A DNA stretch of 54,564 bases from Fimbriimonadales bacterium (GCA_026418055.1 JAOACB010000003.1:2789-57352); one strand, 5' to 3'; positions 33,091-44,017 are shown, numbered from the stretch's first letter. Made by a program: numbers and translations. Notes: generated by a model from the sequence alone, not told the origin.

Positions 33091-33249
33091 ATGTCGAAGA
33101 GCCGTTGGTTGATTTCCTTAGGTTTTGTAGGCGCTTTTGGGGTCGAACCGCTCGCACCGGCAACGGCGATCCCGCCGACGCCGTGCGTCACGGATCCCAA
33201 GACGGGAGCCCCCAGGAGTCTGCGGACGCTGGAGGGCCGCAATGGCTGA
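33091..33249 (+). CDS. Possible small secreted peptide
   Basis: 52 residues from ATG 33091, with GGAG six bases upstream. A basic start (MSKSR), a hydrophobic core (WLISLGFVGAFG) and an APATA end look like a signal peptide, leaving a mature part of about 26 residues with one Cys and a Pro-rich start. Its stop overlaps the start of the 5'-nucleotidase (8 bp), which would couple them. Too short to be sure; chance ORF is the alternative. Confidence 0.35.
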   Translation: MSKSRWLISLGFVGAFGVEPLAPATAIPPTPCVTDPKTGAPRSLRTLEGRNG

Positions 33250-34756
33250 GAAGCTGCATCGCCTCGCGCTGGCCTTCCTGGCCACCTTTGTTCTCATCGG
33301 CACTGCCCAGGCCGAGAGCGTTCGCCTCACCATCCTGCACACGAACGACACGCACGGGCATCTCCTGCCGTTCAGCTATCCCGAAACCGTGGAGCCGCGC
33401 TCCGATGTCGCCAGTTTGAGCGCCCGCCAGAACATCGGGGGAATGGCGCGGATCTCCACGCTGGCGAACCAGATCAAGCAGTCGGTTCGGGAGTCGGGCG
33501 GTACCGCCTGGCTCGTCGACGTAGGCGACTTCTGCGACGGCACGCCGTTCTCCACCGAGTATAAGGGCAGCGCCGACAACGCGGCGATGAATGCCGCCGG
33601 CTACGACTTCGGGACGTTCGGCAACCACGAGTTCAACAACACCCTCGAACAAGTGCAGCGCCTCATCGCCGGCTCGAAGCGCGCGCTCGTCGCCTGCAAC
33701 GCCCGCCTCAAGGACAGCGGCAAGCCCTTGCTCGAGCCCTTCCGCATCGTGCGTGTGGGAGGCGCCAGGGTGGCTGTAACAGGTGTCATCACCACGAGTT
33801 CGGGGACCTACCCCGCGGCGCGCGAGGGCGTGGAGTTCGAAGACGAGGTCCAAGCGGTGCGGCGCACGGTTGGCGAGCTCCGTGGCAAGGCAGACGTGGT
33901 CGTGCTGCTGTCGCACGCGGGCTACGAGGTCGACCTGCGCATCGCGAGGCAGGTCCCCGGAGTGGATGTCATCGTCGGCGGTCACTCGCACACCCGGCTG
34001 CCCTACGGCTTCGTGCAGTTCTTCGGCGAGGACCTCTTCCAGGATCGCGTCAACGGCACGATCATCGTCCAGGCCTTCCAATGGGGTGGGGAGCTCGGTC
34101 GGCTCGACCTGCTGCTGTCGAAGACGCGTCGGGGATGGGCCGTGTCCCGCCATCGCGCGCGGTTGCTCGCAATCGACGCGTCGATCCCCGAAGACCCCGA
34201 GGTCAAGTCTGTGGTGGAGCGGTTCTGGCGACCCATCGCGGCCAAGTACGGAGAGGTGGTCGGACAGGCGCTTGCGGACATCGCCCCCCGCTACGACGAC
34301 CTCGCCGAGTACAACCTGGTCGCCGACGCAGTGCGGGAAACGCTCGGAGTTCAGTTCGATCTTGAGAACATTTCGGGCGTCCGCGCGCCGCTGATCAAGG
34401 GTCCGATCACCATGGGAGACCTCGTGGCCGTGGACCCCTTCAACAACACCGTGGTGAAAACAAGGTTGACGGGAGCCCAGCTCAAGGCTGTGCTGCTGAG
34501 GCACCGACCTGCAGTATCGGGCATCCGCTACCGCATCGAGCGCGGTCGGCTCGTGGAAGCTTCCGTGGCTGGGGAACCGATCCGGGACGACCAGGTTTAC
34601 GAGGGAGCCGCGAACTCCTACTTTGCAAACTACGCCCTGCGGGAATACGGCTACGAGGACACCGGCCGGGGAAGGCTGGCGGTTCTGGTGGAGTACATCC
34701 GCAAGAAGCAGAACCTCCTTCCGAGCTACGACGGCCGGAGGGTGATCATCAACTGA
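33242..34756 (+). CDS. 5'-nucleotidase/2',3'-cyclic phosphodiesterase (UshA-like)
   Basis: Secreted metallophosphoesterase that strips phosphate from nucleotides. 504 residues from ATG 33242, which has GGAGGG five bases upstream and gives a clean signal peptide (RLALAFLATFVLIGTAQA). The N-terminal calcineurin-like domain carries LTILHTNDTHGHL, DVGDFCDGTPFS, TFGNHEFNN, LSHAGYEVD and VGGHSHTRL. The C-terminal substrate domain (about 320-495) includes NLVADAVRE, ISGVRAPL and DLVAVDPFNN. No sortase or PEP-CTERM tail. Likely phosphate or nucleoside scavenging. Converges on the transhydrogenase genes with a 16-bp gap. Confidence 0.94.
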   Translation: MAEKLHRLALAFLATFVLIGTAQAESVRLTILHTNDTHGHLLPFSYPETVEPRSDVASLSARQNIGGMARISTLANQIKQSVRESGGTAWLVDVGDFCDGTPFSTEYKGSADNAAMNAAGYDFGTFGNHEFNNTLEQVQRLIAGSKRALVACNARLKDSGKPLLEPFRIVRVGGARVAVTGVITTSSGTYPAAREGVEFEDEVQAVRRTVGELRGKADVVVLLSHAGYEVDLRIARQVPGVDVIVGGHSHTRLPYGFVQFFGEDLFQDRVNGTIIVQAFQWGGELGRLDLLLSKTRRGWAVSRHRARLLAIDASIPEDPEVKSVVERFWRPIAAKYGEVVGQALADIAPRYDDLAEYNLVADAVRETLGVQFDLENISGVRAPLIKGPITMGDLVAVDPFNNTVVKTRLTGAQLKAVLLRHRPAVSGIRYRIERGRLVEASVAGEPIRDDQVYEGAANSYFANYALREYGYEDTGRGRLAVLVEYIRKKQNLLPSYDGRRVIIN

Positions 34757-34772
34757 GCGCCGACGTCCCGGG

Positions 34773-36248
34773 TCACCACTCGCCGGTCGCTAGGAAGCGA
34801 TCGATGGCCCGGGCCGCCTTCCGCCCCTCCCCCATCGCGAGGATCACGGTTGCGGCGCCGAGCACAACGTCGCCGCCGGCGAAAACTCCGCGCTTGCTCG
34901 TCTTGCCGGTCGCCGGGTCCACCACGATCCTGCCCCGAGAGTCGGTTTTCAGGTCCGGGGTTGTGGACGTGGCGAGAGGGTTAGGCCCGTTGCCGATCGC
35001 CACGATCACCAGCTCCGCCGGAAGATCGAACTCCGAACCGGGAACCGCAACGGGCCTCCTTCGACCGCTGGCATCGGGCTCGCCGAGCTCCATGCGCACG
35101 CAACGGAGCGCACGCACGCGACCAGTCTCGTCGCCGAGAATGGCGACCGGGTTGGCCAGCAACAGGAACTGAACCCCCTCTTCCTCGGCGTGATGGATCT
35201 CCTCAGCTCGGGCTGGCATCTCGGTGCGCGAGCGCCTGTAGACCAGGGTCACTTCCTGGGCACCAAGCCTCAAGGCGGTGCGAGCAGCGTCCATGGCGAC
35301 GTTCCCGCCTCCCACCACCGCCACCCTCCCGGCTCGAACGATGGGGGTGTCCACCTTCGGGAACTCGTAGGCTCTCATCAGGTTCGCCCTCGTCAGGTAC
35401 TCGTTGGCCGAATAGACCCCGATGAGCTCCTCTCCAGGAACTCCCAGAAAGAGGGGAAGTCCTGCTCCCGTGCCGAGGAACACCGCATCGAAGCCCTCCT
35501 CCTCGAGAAGTTCGTCGATGGTGACCGTCTGTCCCACAACGACGTTGGCCTCGAAGCGAACCCCGAGCTCGACCAGCCTGCCCACCTCGTCGTCGACGAT
35601 CTCTTTGGGCAGTCGGAACTCGGGAATGCCATACACAAGAACGCCCCCGAACTTGTGGAACGCCTCGAAGACGGTCACCTCATGGCCCATCCGCACCAGG
35701 TCTCCCGCGGCTGAGAGTCCGGCCGGACCAGAGCCCACGATCGCCACCCTCTTGCCTGTGGGTGAGGGCTTGGTCTCTGGGGTAGGCCGCTCTCGGCCGC
35801 GCTCCCAGTCCGCCACGAACCGCTCGAGACGACCAATCGACACTGCCTGCTCCGGATCCTTGCGAGCCTTGGCGAGGGTGCAGTGCAGTTGGCACTGCTC
35901 CTCCTGCGGACAAACCCTGCCCGTCACCGCCGGAAGGCAGTTGCACTCCCGGATCTTGGCGATCGCCCCCTCGAAGTCTCCCTGCCGGATGAGCCGTATG
36001 AACGCGGGAATATCGACGCCGACAGGGCACCCCTGCACGCAGGGCTTGCTCTTGCACTCCAGGCAGCGGCAAGCCTCGATCACGGCGTGCAGCTCGTCGA
36101 ATCCGAGCGGCACCTCGCTCTGGTCTCTGCGGCGTTCTTCCGCCGGCCGTTCCGGCATCGGTTGGCGGGGGATGGCCATCCGCTCCTTCGGCGTCAGTTC
36201 GTCCGCGCGCCGCAGGAGCTCTTCAGGCCGCTCACTGTTCTCGGGCAC
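34773..36248 (-). CDS. nfnB: NfnB/GltD-like subunit of NADH-dependent ferredoxin:NADP+ oxidoreductase
   Basis: 491 residues from GTG 36248. N-terminal domain with the two [4Fe-4S] cysteine clusters of GltD-type proteins (CRCLECKSKPCVQGCPVGVDIP, then CPQEEQCQLHC, about 60-125). It continues with an FAD-binding site VAIVGSGPAGLSAAGDL near 170 and an NADP(H) site VAVVGGGNVAMDAART near 310. Its partner is the flavin/2Fe-2S subunit directly upstream, with 17 bp overlap, the NfnAB arrangement. The pair links NADH, NADPH and ferredoxin, in some organisms by electron bifurcation. GltD of glutamate synthase is the alternative, but no large GltB subunit is nearby. Confidence 0.88.
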   Translation of the reverse strand: MPENSERPEELLRRADELTPKERMAIPRQPMPERPAEERRRDQSEVPLGFDELHAVIEACRCLECKSKPCVQGCPVGVDIPAFIRLIRQGDFEGAIAKIRECNCLPAVTGRVCPQEEQCQLHCTLAKARKDPEQAVSIGRLERFVADWERGRERPTPETKPSPTGKRVAIVGSGPAGLSAAGDLVRMGHEVTVFEAFHKFGGVLVYGIPEFRLPKEIVDDEVGRLVELGVRFEANVVVGQTVTIDELLEEEGFDAVFLGTGAGLPLFLGVPGEELIGVYSANEYLTRANLMRAYEFPKVDTPIVRAGRVAVVGGGNVAMDAARTALRLGAQEVTLVYRRSRTEMPARAEEIHHAEEEGVQFLLLANPVAILGDETGRVRALRCVRMELGEPDASGRRRPVAVPGSEFDLPAELVIVAIGNGPNPLATSTTPDLKTDSRGRIVVDPATGKTSKRGVFAGGDVVLGAATVILAMGEGRKAARAIDRFLATGEW

Positions 36249-37110
36249 GTCGCGCCTCCTCCGCCAGCCGACAACCCTCCTCGCCGAACCGATGCGCGGC
36301 AGCCGCCTGCAGACTGACCGCCTCGTATTCGCGATAGGCGCTCAAGCGGGCCATCATGTTGTCGAAGTCGACTTGGTGCCCGTCGAACTCGGGTCCATCC
36401 ACGCACACGAAGCGGTTCTGACCGCCGACGAGACCCCGGCACCCGCCGCACATCCCCGTGCCGTCCACCATGATGGGATTCAGCGACACGAGGGTCGGTA
36501 TTCCCAACGGTCTCGTGAGCTCCGCCACGGCCTTCATCATGATCGGCGGCCCGATGGCCACGACCTGACCAACCTTCTCCTCCATCAGAAGGTCCGATAG
36601 AGCCTCCGTCACGCGACCAGGCCGCCCATAGCTTCCGTCGTCTGTGGTCACGATGAACCGGTCGGAAACGGAGCGCAGACGGTCCTCCCAAACGACCAAC
36701 GAGGCGGAGCGCGCGCCGAGCACGCCGAGAACTCGGTTGCCGGCCTCCTTCAGCGCTTGGGCGATCGGGAACAGAGGAGCTACCCCGATGCCGCCAGCCA
36801 CAGCGGCCACGGTGCCGACGTTCTCGATGTGCGTCGGTCGGCCGAGCGGGCCGGCGACGTCGGCGATGGCTTCTCCCACATCCAGCTCGGCGAGCAGGCC
36901 GGTGGTCTTGCCCACCACCTGCACCACCAGCGTAATGGTTCCCACCGAGGCATCCGCGTCGGCGATGGTCAGAGGAATCCGCTCGCCCCCGTCCCGCACG
37001 CGCACGATCACGAACTGGCCCGGCTTCCGCCTTCGCGCGATGCGGGGAGCCTCGACCTCCAGCTGAACGATGTTGTCGGCCAGCTGCCTGCGATTCCGGA
37101 CGGCGTTCAC
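36232..37110 (-). CDS. nfnA: NfnA-like (PyrK/FNR-type) flavin and 2Fe-2S subunit
   Basis: 292 residues from GTG 37110, preferred because the protein then begins at the family start (NAVRNRRQLADNIVQLEVEAPRI); ATG 37200 would add 30 residues without obvious family character. FAD domain: KPGQFVIVRV and ERIPLTIAD (about 28-55). NAD-binding region: AGGIGVAPLFPIAQAL near 107. The C-terminal cluster-binding loop has the cysteines MCGGCRG and RFVCVDGPEFDGH near 220-245, the [2Fe-2S] site. With the downstream GltD-like subunit this makes an Nfn-type complex; sulfide dehydrogenase (SudAB) is a close relative and cannot be excluded. Confidence 0.86.
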   Translation of the reverse strand: MNAVRNRRQLADNIVQLEVEAPRIARRRKPGQFVIVRVRDGGERIPLTIADADASVGTITLVVQVVGKTTGLLAELDVGEAIADVAGPLGRPTHIENVGTVAAVAGGIGVAPLFPIAQALKEAGNRVLGVLGARSASLVVWEDRLRSVSDRFIVTTDDGSYGRPGRVTEALSDLLMEEKVGQVVAIGPPIMMKAVAELTRPLGIPTLVSLNPIMVDGTGMCGGCRGLVGGQNRFVCVDGPEFDGHQVDFDNMMARLSAYREYEAVSLQAAAAHRFGEEGCRLAEEARRAREQ

Positions 37111-37270
37111 CTTCTGCCTTGTACCTCTTGCGGCCGATCCTCCGCCTTGGGATCCGAGGGACTGTGAATCGTTTTCTCGAAGTCTCCGCTCTGGAACCAT
37201 AGACCGCTTACCGGATGGGATAAGTTTGGAGCGTTCGAAAAAAGGAAACCCCGAGGGAGATTTCAGAGCG

Positions 37271-38731
37271 ATGAGACACTCTAGATGGATCGCCGCTGGG
37301 CTCTATGCGCTCGTGCTCGCATCGGGCATGGGGTGCGGCTCGAACGTGGCAAGCGTTCGCCAGACCGAAGACGGAGGGGCGACCAAGAGCGTCGCCACCA
37401 TGACCATCAACGAGCAACTGGTGCCCGAGTGGCTCGAGGCAACGGGCAGCGTTCGTTCGAAGTACGAAGCCACCTTGGCCAGCAAAGTCATGGCGCGGGT
37501 CGTCGAGGTCACAGTCCGGGAGGGCGACCGAGTCCGCAAGGGCCAAGTGTTGGTGAGGCTGGAGGAGTCCGACCTCGCTGCGGCAGAGGAGTTGGCCAAG
37601 GCAGGGCTGCAAGCGGCGATGGTCCAATACGGCAACAGCCGCACTGTCGCCGCCATGGAGCGGTCGATGAGCGAGGCGAGGTTGGCTCAGGCGCTTTCCG
37701 CCCTGCAGCAGGCTGAGGCAGGGCTCATGGTCGCCAAGGCGAGGCTGGACCTGGCCAAGGCGGGTCCGCGGCGGCAAGAGCGCATGCAGGCGGAGTTGGC
37801 CGTCCGGCAGGCGGAGACCCAGTACGAGCTAGCCCAAACCGAGTTCCGAAGGATCGAGACGCTGCACAAGGAGGGGGCCGTCGCCCAGCGCCAGTTCGAC
37901 GCCGCGAAGACCCAGCTCGACGTCGCGCGCGCTCAGCTCGGCACGGCTCGCGAGGCGCTGAGCATCGCGCAGGAGGGAACCCGCGTGGAGGATCTGCGAG
38001 CGGCGGAACAAGCCTACCGACAGGCAGAGGCTACGGTGGCCGCGGCCAGGGCGGCAGTCCTCCAAGCCCGGGCGGGCCTCCTGCAGGCCAAGGTGCGCGA
38101 GGAGGAGATTCGGGCGGCGCACGCTCAGGTCGGCCAATCGGCCGCAAGCGTCCGTTTGGCGCGAACGAACCGGAGCTACACCAAGATCGTGGCTCCCTTC
38201 GACGGTGTGGTGACGACGCGGTTCGTCGATCCGGGCTCGATGGCGGCGACGGGTGCTCCGCTGTTGACCGTGGTGGGAGGTCCAACCCGCTTGGAGGCTG
38301 TGGTTCCCGAGGCGAACATCGCCCGAATCCGGCTCGGAATGCCGGTCAGCGTGGACCTGGATGCGCTCCTCAAGTCGATCGACGGAAGAGTCGCGGAGAT
38401 TCGGCCCTACGGCGATGCCACCACCCACACCTTCCTCGTGAGGGTGGAGCTCCCCGAGGGTACTGCGGCCAAGCCGGGGATGTACGGCCGGGCGAGGTTC
38501 GAGATCGGCGTGCGCAAGCAGATCCTCGTGCCCAAGACGGCGGTGTGGACGAAGGACGGCATGCACTGCGTGTACGCCGTCACGGAAGGGCGAGCCGTGA
38601 TGCGCATCGTGATGCCCGGCGAGGAGTACGGACCCAACCTCAGGGTTCTCAGCGGCCTGGAGCCGGGGGATGTGATCGTCGCCAACCACGCGGACGTCGA
38701 CCGCGAGGGCCAGCGGGTGGCCGCGAGGTGA
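37271..38731 (+). CDS. RND efflux periplasmic adaptor (membrane fusion protein)
   Basis: HlyD/AcrA-type adaptor, 486 residues from ATG 37271 (GAGGGAG upstream). The N-terminus is hydrophobic and ends ASGMGCGS, a possible but imperfect lipobox. A biotinyl-lipoyl half ([26 protein letters not shown], about 70-95) is split by a very long Ala/Gln/Arg-rich coiled-coil hairpin (about 100-300). The second lipoyl half and beta-barrel follow ([26 protein letters not shown] near 312), then a membrane-proximal domain. The inner-membrane RND pump gene begins 4 bp later. Confidence 0.93.
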   Translation: MRHSRWIAAGLYALVLASGMGCGSNVASVRQTEDGGATKSVATMTINEQLVPEWLEATGSVRSKYEATLASKVMARVVEVTVREGDRVRKGQVLVRLEESDLAAAEELAKAGLQAAMVQYGNSRTVAAMERSMSEARLAQALSALQQAEAGLMVAKARLDLAKAGPRRQERMQAELAVRQAETQYELAQTEFRRIETLHKEGAVAQRQFDAAKTQLDVARAQLGTAREALSIAQEGTRVEDLRAAEQAYRQAEATVAAARAAVLQARAGLLQAKVREEEIRAAHAQVGQSAASVRLARTNRSYTKIVAPFDGVVTTRFVDPGSMAATGAPLLTVVGGPTRLEAVVPEANIARIRLGMPVSVDLDALLKSIDGRVAEIRPYGDATTHTFLVRVELPEGTAAKPGMYGRARFEIGVRKQILVPKTAVWTKDGMHCVYAVTEGRAVMRIVMPGEEYGPNLRVLSGLEPGDVIVANHADVDREGQRVAAR

Positions 38732-38735
38732 TCCC

Positions 38736-41700
38736 ATGAAGATCGGCATGGCCGGAAAGCTTGCGGCTGCCTTTGTCAATTCGAAGCTCACGCCGCTGCT
38801 GATCGTCTTCTCCATCCTTCTCGGCGCGTTCGCCACCATCAAGACCCCGAGGGAGGAGGAGCCGCAGATCATCGTTCCGATGGCGGACGTCTTGGTCAGC
38901 ATGCCGGGGGCGTCTGCCAAGGAAGTGGAGCGGCGGGTCAGCTCGCCCATGGAGAAGCTCGTCTGGGAAATCCCCGGAGTGGAGTACGTCTACACCACGT
39001 CGAGCCCGGGGGCTTCGATGATGGTCGTTCGCTTCTTCGTGGGCCAGAACGAGGAGGATGCGTTCGTTCGGCTGCGGGAAAAGCTCCAGTCGCACTACGA
39101 CATCATCCCGCCAGGCGCATCCCTGCCGATCCTGAAGCCCCGATCGATCGACGACGTGCCCATTCTGGCGCTGACGCTTCACAGCAAGACCGCCACCTCG
39201 AGCCAGCTCCGTCAGATCGCGTCCCGAGTCGAGGACTACATCAAGCAGGTCAACGACGTCTCCGAGACCACCATCATCGGCGGTCGCAGGCGTCAGCTCC
39301 GTGTGCTCATCGACCGCAACAAGCTCGCCGGATTCGGCCTGTCGTTCGATCGCGTGGCCATGGAGCTCCAGGCCGCCAACGAGAGCTCCGACGCTGGCAA
39401 GTTCAACGATCGGGACAGAGAGATTTTGGTCAAGACGGGAGGGTTCTTCAAGAACCGCGACGACGTTCTGGCCACGGTCGTCGGAGTGAGCCAAGGTCGC
39501 CCCGTGTACCTCAAGGACGTGGCGACGGTCGTCGATGGCCCGGAGGAACCGACGAACTACGTGTTCTTCGGGCATGGGCCTGCAGGCCGAGGGCAGCCCG
39601 GGCAGACGGAGCCCGCCGTCACGATCTCGATCGCCAAGCGGAAAGGGAAGAACGCGATCGACGTCGCGAACGCCGTGTTGGCGAAGGTCGACGCCCTCAA
39701 AGGCAACATCATCCCGTCCGACGTCCAGGTGTCGATCACCCGCAACTACGGGGAAACGGCCAGCGAGAAGGCTGGCGAGCTGCTGTATCACATGATGATC
39801 GCGGTGGTGTCGGTCACGTTGCTGATCGCCATCGCGCTGGGACGCAGGGAGTCGCTGGTCGTGCTGGTGGCGATCCCGGTCACGCTGGCGCTCACCCTGC
39901 TCGTCTTCTACCTCTACGGCTACACGCTCAACCGCATCACGCTGTTCGCGCTGATTTTCTCCATCGGCATCCTCGTCGACGACGCGATCGTGGTGGTGGA
40001 GAACATCGTGCGCCATTACCGGCTGCCCGGTGCGAAGGGTGAGTCACCGATCAAGACGGCGATCGCCGCGGTGGACGAGGTGGGCAATCCAACCATCTTG
40101 GCCACCTTCACGGTGATCGCGGCGATCCTTCCCATGGCCTTCGTGGGAGGCCTGATGGGCCCCTACATGAGGCCGATCCCCGTTGGGGCTTCGGCGGCGA
40201 TGATCTTCTCGCTGCTCATCGCGTTCATCGTCACTCCTTGGGCGGCGGTCCGCATCCTCAAGCACGACTCGGGGCACCATGCGGAGCACCACGACGACTG
40301 GATGACGCGCCTGTACAAGAGGGCGATGGACCCTCTCTTGCACAGGCCCTCGGTTCGCTGGGCCTTCCTCTTCGGCGTGGTGCTGCTGCTCCTGGGTTCG
40401 GTGGCGCTGCTGCTCCTGAAGGTCGTCACCGTGAAGATGCTCCCGTTCGACAACAAGAACGAGTTCCAGATCATCGTGGACATGCCGAACGGCACCACGC
40501 TGGAGCGCACGGCGGCCGCCACGAAGGCCTTGGCGGACTACGTTGCCACCATCCCTGAAGTGGAGGACTACCAGCTGTACGTTGGAACGGCGAGCCCGTT
40601 CAACTTCAACGGCTTGGTGCGCCACTACTTCATGCGCTCGCAAAGCTACCAAGCAGACATCCAAGTGAATCTGGTCGGGAAGGGTGAACGCAAGGCCCAG
40701 AGCCACGACATCGTCAAGCGCATCCGTCCGGAGATCGCGCGCATCGCCAAGGAATGGGGCATCCGCGCCAAGGTCGCCGAGGTGCCGCCGGGTCCGCCCG
40801 TTCTGCAGACGCTTGTGGCTGAGGTGTACGGCCCAACGCTGGAGCAGCGGCTCGAGACCGCGCGCAAGGTGAAGGAGATCTTCGAATCCACCGAGGGCGT
40901 AACCGATGTCGACTGGTACGTGGACGACCCGCAACCGACGTATCGGTTCGTGATCGACCGCGAGAAGGCTGCTCTGGCCGGCGTGGACGTAGCTTCGATC
41001 AACCGGGCGGTCCGCGCGGCCCTCGGGGGGTTGCAACTGGGCCTGCTCCACGACGAGGGCAGCTACGAGGACGTGCCTGTGATCATCCGCCTTCCGCGAG
41101 AGTCCCGGTCGGCGCTGAGCGAGCTGGACCAGGTGACGATCGCATCGAGAACGGGCAGGGCGGTTCCCTTGAGGGAGCTGGCTCGTGCCGTGGAGGTTCC
41201 GGGCGAAACGGCCATCTATCACAAGAACCTGCAACCCGTGGTGTACGTCACGGGGGACGTCGTGGGTCGGCAGGAGAGCCCGGTGTACGCGATCCTCGCG
41301 ATGAACAGGAAGCTGGATCAGCTCAGGTTTGGAGAGGACGGCGTGAAGCTCAACATCCTGAGCACGCGCCAGCCCTTCACCACCGAGACTCCCCAGATGA
41401 AATGGGATGGCGAGTGGCACATCACCTACGAGGTGTTCCGGGACCTGGGCATCGCCTTCGCCGTGGTGCTCATCCTGATCTACATCCTGGTGGTCGCGTG
41501 GTTCCAAGACTTCCGCACGCCGCTCGTGATCATGGCGCCGATCCCCCTGACCCTTGTCGGCATCCTGCCCGCGCACGCCATGATGGGGGCGTTCTTCACG
41601 GCCACGTCGATGATCGGTTTCATCGCGGGAGCCGGCATCATCGTGCGGAACTCCATCATCTTGGTGGACTTCATCGAGCTGCGGCGGAGGGAGGGTATGC

Positions 41701-41939
41701 CGCTCGACCAGGCCGTGATCGACGCGGGCGCCACCCGCTTCCGACCGATGCTGCTCACGGCCGCGGCGGTGATCGTGGGATCGTTCGTCATTCTGTTCGA
41801 TCCGATCTTCCAGGGCCTGGCCATCTCGCTGATGGCCGGAGAGATCGCCTCGACGCTGCTCTCGCGCGTCGCCGTTCCGGTGCTCTACTACATGATGCGC
41901 CTGAGGGACGAGCGAAGGGCCGCCCGCGCCACGGCGTAG
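38736..41939 (+). CDS. RND multidrug/solute efflux transporter (AcrB/HAE1-like)
   Basis: Proton-driven inner-membrane pump, 1067 residues, about 12 TM helices with two large periplasmic loops. The TM4 proton-relay pair is present as D415-D416 in [15 protein letters not shown]. It starts with a typical N-terminal helix and TPREEEPQI, which resembles the RND branch of Gram-negative efflux pumps. Partner of the adaptor upstream. No outer-membrane channel (TolC-like) gene is in the window, so one must be encoded elsewhere or this pump uses a shared channel. Terminated by the hairpin at 41962. Confidence 0.95.
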   Translation: MKIGMAGKLAAAFVNSKLTPLLIVFSILLGAFATIKTPREEEPQIIVPMADVLVSMPGASAKEVERRVSSPMEKLVWEIPGVEYVYTTSSPGASMMVVRFFVGQNEEDAFVRLREKLQSHYDIIPPGASLPILKPRSIDDVPILALTLHSKTATSSQLRQIASRVEDYIKQVNDVSETTIIGGRRRQLRVLIDRNKLAGFGLSFDRVAMELQAANESSDAGKFNDRDREILVKTGGFFKNRDDVLATVVGVSQGRPVYLKDVATVVDGPEEPTNYVFFGHGPAGRGQPGQTEPAVTISIAKRKGKNAIDVANAVLAKVDALKGNIIPSDVQVSITRNYGETASEKAGELLYHMMIAVVSVTLLIAIALGRRESLVVLVAIPVTLALTLLVFYLYGYTLNRITLFALIFSIGILVDDAIVVVENIVRHYRLPGAKGESPIKTAIAAVDEVGNPTILATFTVIAAILPMAFVGGLMGPYMRPIPVGASAAMIFSLLIAFIVTPWAAVRILKHDSGHHAEHHDDWMTRLYKRAMDPLLHRPSVRWAFLFGVVLLLLGSVALLLLKVVTVKMLPFDNKNEFQIIVDMPNGTTLERTAAATKALADYVATIPEVEDYQLYVGTASPFNFNGLVRHYFMRSQSYQADIQVNLVGKGERKAQSHDIVKRIRPEIARIAKEWGIRAKVAEVPPGPPVLQTLVAEVYGPTLEQRLETARKVKEIFESTEGVTDVDWYVDDPQPTYRFVIDREKAALAGVDVASINRAVRAALGGLQLGLLHDEGSYEDVPVIIRLPRESRSALSELDQVTIASRTGRAVPLRELARAVEVPGETAIYHKNLQPVVYVTGDVVGRQESPVYAILAMNRKLDQLRFGEDGVKLNILSTRQPFTTETPQMKWDGEWHITYEVFRDLGIAFAVVLILIYILVVAWFQDFRTPLVIMAPIPLTLVGILPAHAMMGAFFTATSMIGFIAGAGIIVRNSIILVDFIELRRREGMPLDQAVIDAGATRFRPMLLTAAAVIVGSFVILFDPIFQGLAISLMAGEIASTLLSRVAVPVLYYMMRLRDERRAARATA

Positions 41940-41961
41940 CCCGAAGCGCGCCGTCCTGAGA

Positions 41962-41997
41962 GGCGGACCGGGTCCAGGACCGGTCCGCCTTCCTTTG
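41962..41997 (+). terminator. Rho-independent terminator of the RND operon
   Basis: A perfect 10-bp stem GGCGGACCGG/CCGGTCCGCC with an 8-base loop, followed by TTCCTTT. It begins 23 bp after the RND stop and separates it from the convergent symporter gene, ending at 42003. Confidence 0.8.
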
Positions 41998-42002
41998 CGC
42001 CT

Positions 42003-43736
42003 TCAGTCGCGCAGGTCGAGCGGACGGTCGTCGCCGGCCTCGGCTTGCCGGAGGCGGCGCTCGGCCTCCTGCAGCACGGGCTGGGGAGTGCGGAAGAAGA
42101 CCCCGATGGCGAACACCACCACAGCGCCGACGAGCGCAAACCAAGTGAACGACACTTTGGGAAGCCAGTCCGGTCGCACGAAAGTCCCGCTGAGACCGAA
42201 CCAGGGCGCCACCGTGTTCGCCACCATGATGTGCATCTCCCCGAGCACGATGGTGGCCACTAGGCCGCAGGTGACGGCGAGCGTGTTGCCCCGGTCGGAG
42301 CCGCGGCTCTTGGTGAGCATCCCCAGCAGGAACACCCCGAGCATCGGACCGAGGATGAAACCCGCGATCCCCAGCACCACAGGGATGATCCTCACTTCGG
42401 GGTGCTTCACCTTCGCATAGGCGAACACTCCCGCCACGAGGATCATCAGGATGGCGAACACCACAGTGAAGAACCTCGCCGCGGCGACATGGTGATCGTC
42501 CGACTTGTTGCGCGCCCTCCGCAGGTACCAGTCGTTCGTGGCGCTGGTGGCCAGGGCGTTGAGCGCCGAGGAGAGCGAGCCCATGGCGGTCGCGAAGACT
42601 CCCGCGAGCACGAAGCCGCGCACGCCGACGGGCATCACGTTCAGGATGTACGACCCGAACACGTCCGCGGTGGCCGCCGGCTTGTACGTCGGATCCTTCT
42701 GATAGTAAGCGAACAGGAGGATTCCGATGAACGTGAAGGCCGCCGCGATCGGCAGGTCCATGAAGGCGGCGGTCATCAGGCTTCGCCGCGCCTTCCGTTG
42801 CGTCTCCGCGGTGAGCAGTCGCTGGACCATGTCTTGGTCGGTGCCAAAGGCGGCCATGTTGCCGACCGTCGCTCCGATCAGGGCAGAGAACAGGGTGTAG
42901 TCGCTCCAAAGGATGAGCTTCACGTACTCCCAGGCGTTCATGGCGGTCACCTGGTGCTCCCGCATGTACGCGGCGATGCGTTCCGGCTCGAAACCGCTCA
43001 CGAAGTACCCTTGCAGGGTCCGCATCTGCGGAACGGCATCGAGGAACGCGCCCCAGCCGCCGATGTGCCACAGCAGCGTGCCGACCGCAACCAGGGCGCT
43101 GGTGAACATGAGCGTCGCCTGGATGACGTCCGTCCAGATCACGGCCTTGATGCCGCCGATCGCGGTGTACACGCAGGTCGCCAGAGTCAAGGCCACGATG
43201 GCGACCAAGTAGGGCCACACCGAGGAGACGGCGCCCTGCGTGAAGTGCACGTCCCTGCCCTGCACGAAGAGCTGCCAGGCCAAAACCATGACCAACGAGG
43301 GCACGAACAGGCGCGTTCCGGAAGCCAGGGTCCGCATGATCAGGAACAGCGCGGAGACGTACCCGCGGGACACCGGTCCGAACCGCACCGCCAGGTAGTC
43401 GTACACGGTGTAGACCTTGTACTGGTAGTACGGCCTCAGGAAGATGTGCGCGACCAGGTAGCGGCCGATGATGACGCCGAACACCAGCTGCACGTAGGCC
43501 AGGCTTCGCTTCTCGTATCCCTCTCCCGGCGCTCCCAGAAAGGTGGCCGCGCTGGTCTCGGTCGCGATGATCGAAGCCATCACCGCCCACCACGCCACCT
43601 GACGCCCTCCTAACGCGAAGTCGCTGAGACTCCTCTCCCTGCGGCCCATGTAAAGGCCGATGGCGATGATGGCCACGAAGTAGGCGACGATGATGAACCC
43701 ATCGATGACCAGACCCACGGCAGGTTCATTCTGCAC
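42003..43736 (-). CDS. Sodium:solute symporter family (SSS) transporter
   Basis: 577 residues, 13-15 predicted TM helices. SSS features: the first helix [22 protein letters not shown], the [15 protein letters not shown] segment that follows, [16 protein letters not shown] near 195, and GTDQDMVQR near 313. The C-terminus is a charged tail. Substrate (sugar, amino acid, proline, other) cannot be inferred. It is unpaired with a catabolic gene and ends against the RND terminator. The start ATG 43736 leads into the region upstream of the second prepilin on the opposite strand. Confidence 0.92.
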   Translation of the reverse strand: MQNEPAVGLVIDGFIIVAYFVAIIAIGLYMGRRERSLSDFALGGRQVAWWAVMASIIATETSAATFLGAPGEGYEKRSLAYVQLVFGVIIGRYLVAHIFLRPYYQYKVYTVYDYLAVRFGPVSRGYVSALFLIMRTLASGTRLFVPSLVMVLAWQLFVQGRDVHFTQGAVSSVWPYLVAIVALTLATCVYTAIGGIKAVIWTDVIQATLMFTSALVAVGTLLWHIGGWGAFLDAVPQMRTLQGYFVSGFEPERIAAYMREHQVTAMNAWEYVKLILWSDYTLFSALIGATVGNMAAFGTDQDMVQRLLTAETQRKARRSLMTAAFMDLPIAAAFTFIGILLFAYYQKDPTYKPAATADVFGSYILNVMPVGVRGFVLAGVFATAMGSLSSALNALATSATNDWYLRRARNKSDDHHVAAARFFTVVFAILMILVAGVFAYAKVKHPEVRIIPVVLGIAGFILGPMLGVFLLGMLTKSRGSDRGNTLAVTCGLVATIVLGEMHIMVANTVAPWFGLSGTFVRPDWLPKVSFTWFALVGAVVVFAIGVFFRTPQPVLQEAERRLRQAEAGDDRPLDLRD

Positions 43737-43943
43737 CGCCGCACGTAGTTCCTGCGCGGCAAGACGGACAGCGGAGTCGCACGGTTCATTCCTCAGAAAC
43801 TATGATGATGCCGCAAGGTTGCGAGGAACCCCGCATGCGCTGGCTCCCGAGGCGCCATGACTGCCGATCTCGATTCGCTTGCAGCACCCTCGAACGGTTT
43901 GGAGCCAAGCGCTCGGATATCGCGGCCCAGGAAAGGATACTCC

Positions 43944-43972
43944 TTGCATCTATATTCTTGATGTGTTATATT
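43944..43972 (+). promoter_or_regulatory. Near-consensus sigma-70 promoter of the prepilin gene
   Basis: TTGCAT (43944-43949) and TATATT (43967-43972) are exactly 17 bp apart in a locally AT-rich stretch that stands out from its GC-rich surroundings. Transcription should start near 43979, giving a leader of about 39 nt with GAGGAGG at 44007-44013. The rest of the 281-bp gap (43737-43943) holds no ORF, repeat or RNA structure I can support. Confidence 0.75.
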
Positions 43973-44017
43973 GCAGGTGTCGGGGCAGCCAACCCGGCAC
44001 GCATTCGAGGAGGAACC

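Noticed and set aside
41788-43593. 601-codon ORF over the symporter on the same strand
   Set aside because: Out-of-frame shadow; Arg/Gly-rich, no transmembrane pattern.
43737-43943. Possible riboswitch or small RNA between symporter and prepilin genes
   Set aside because: No conserved motif, stem set or ORF could be supported by eye.
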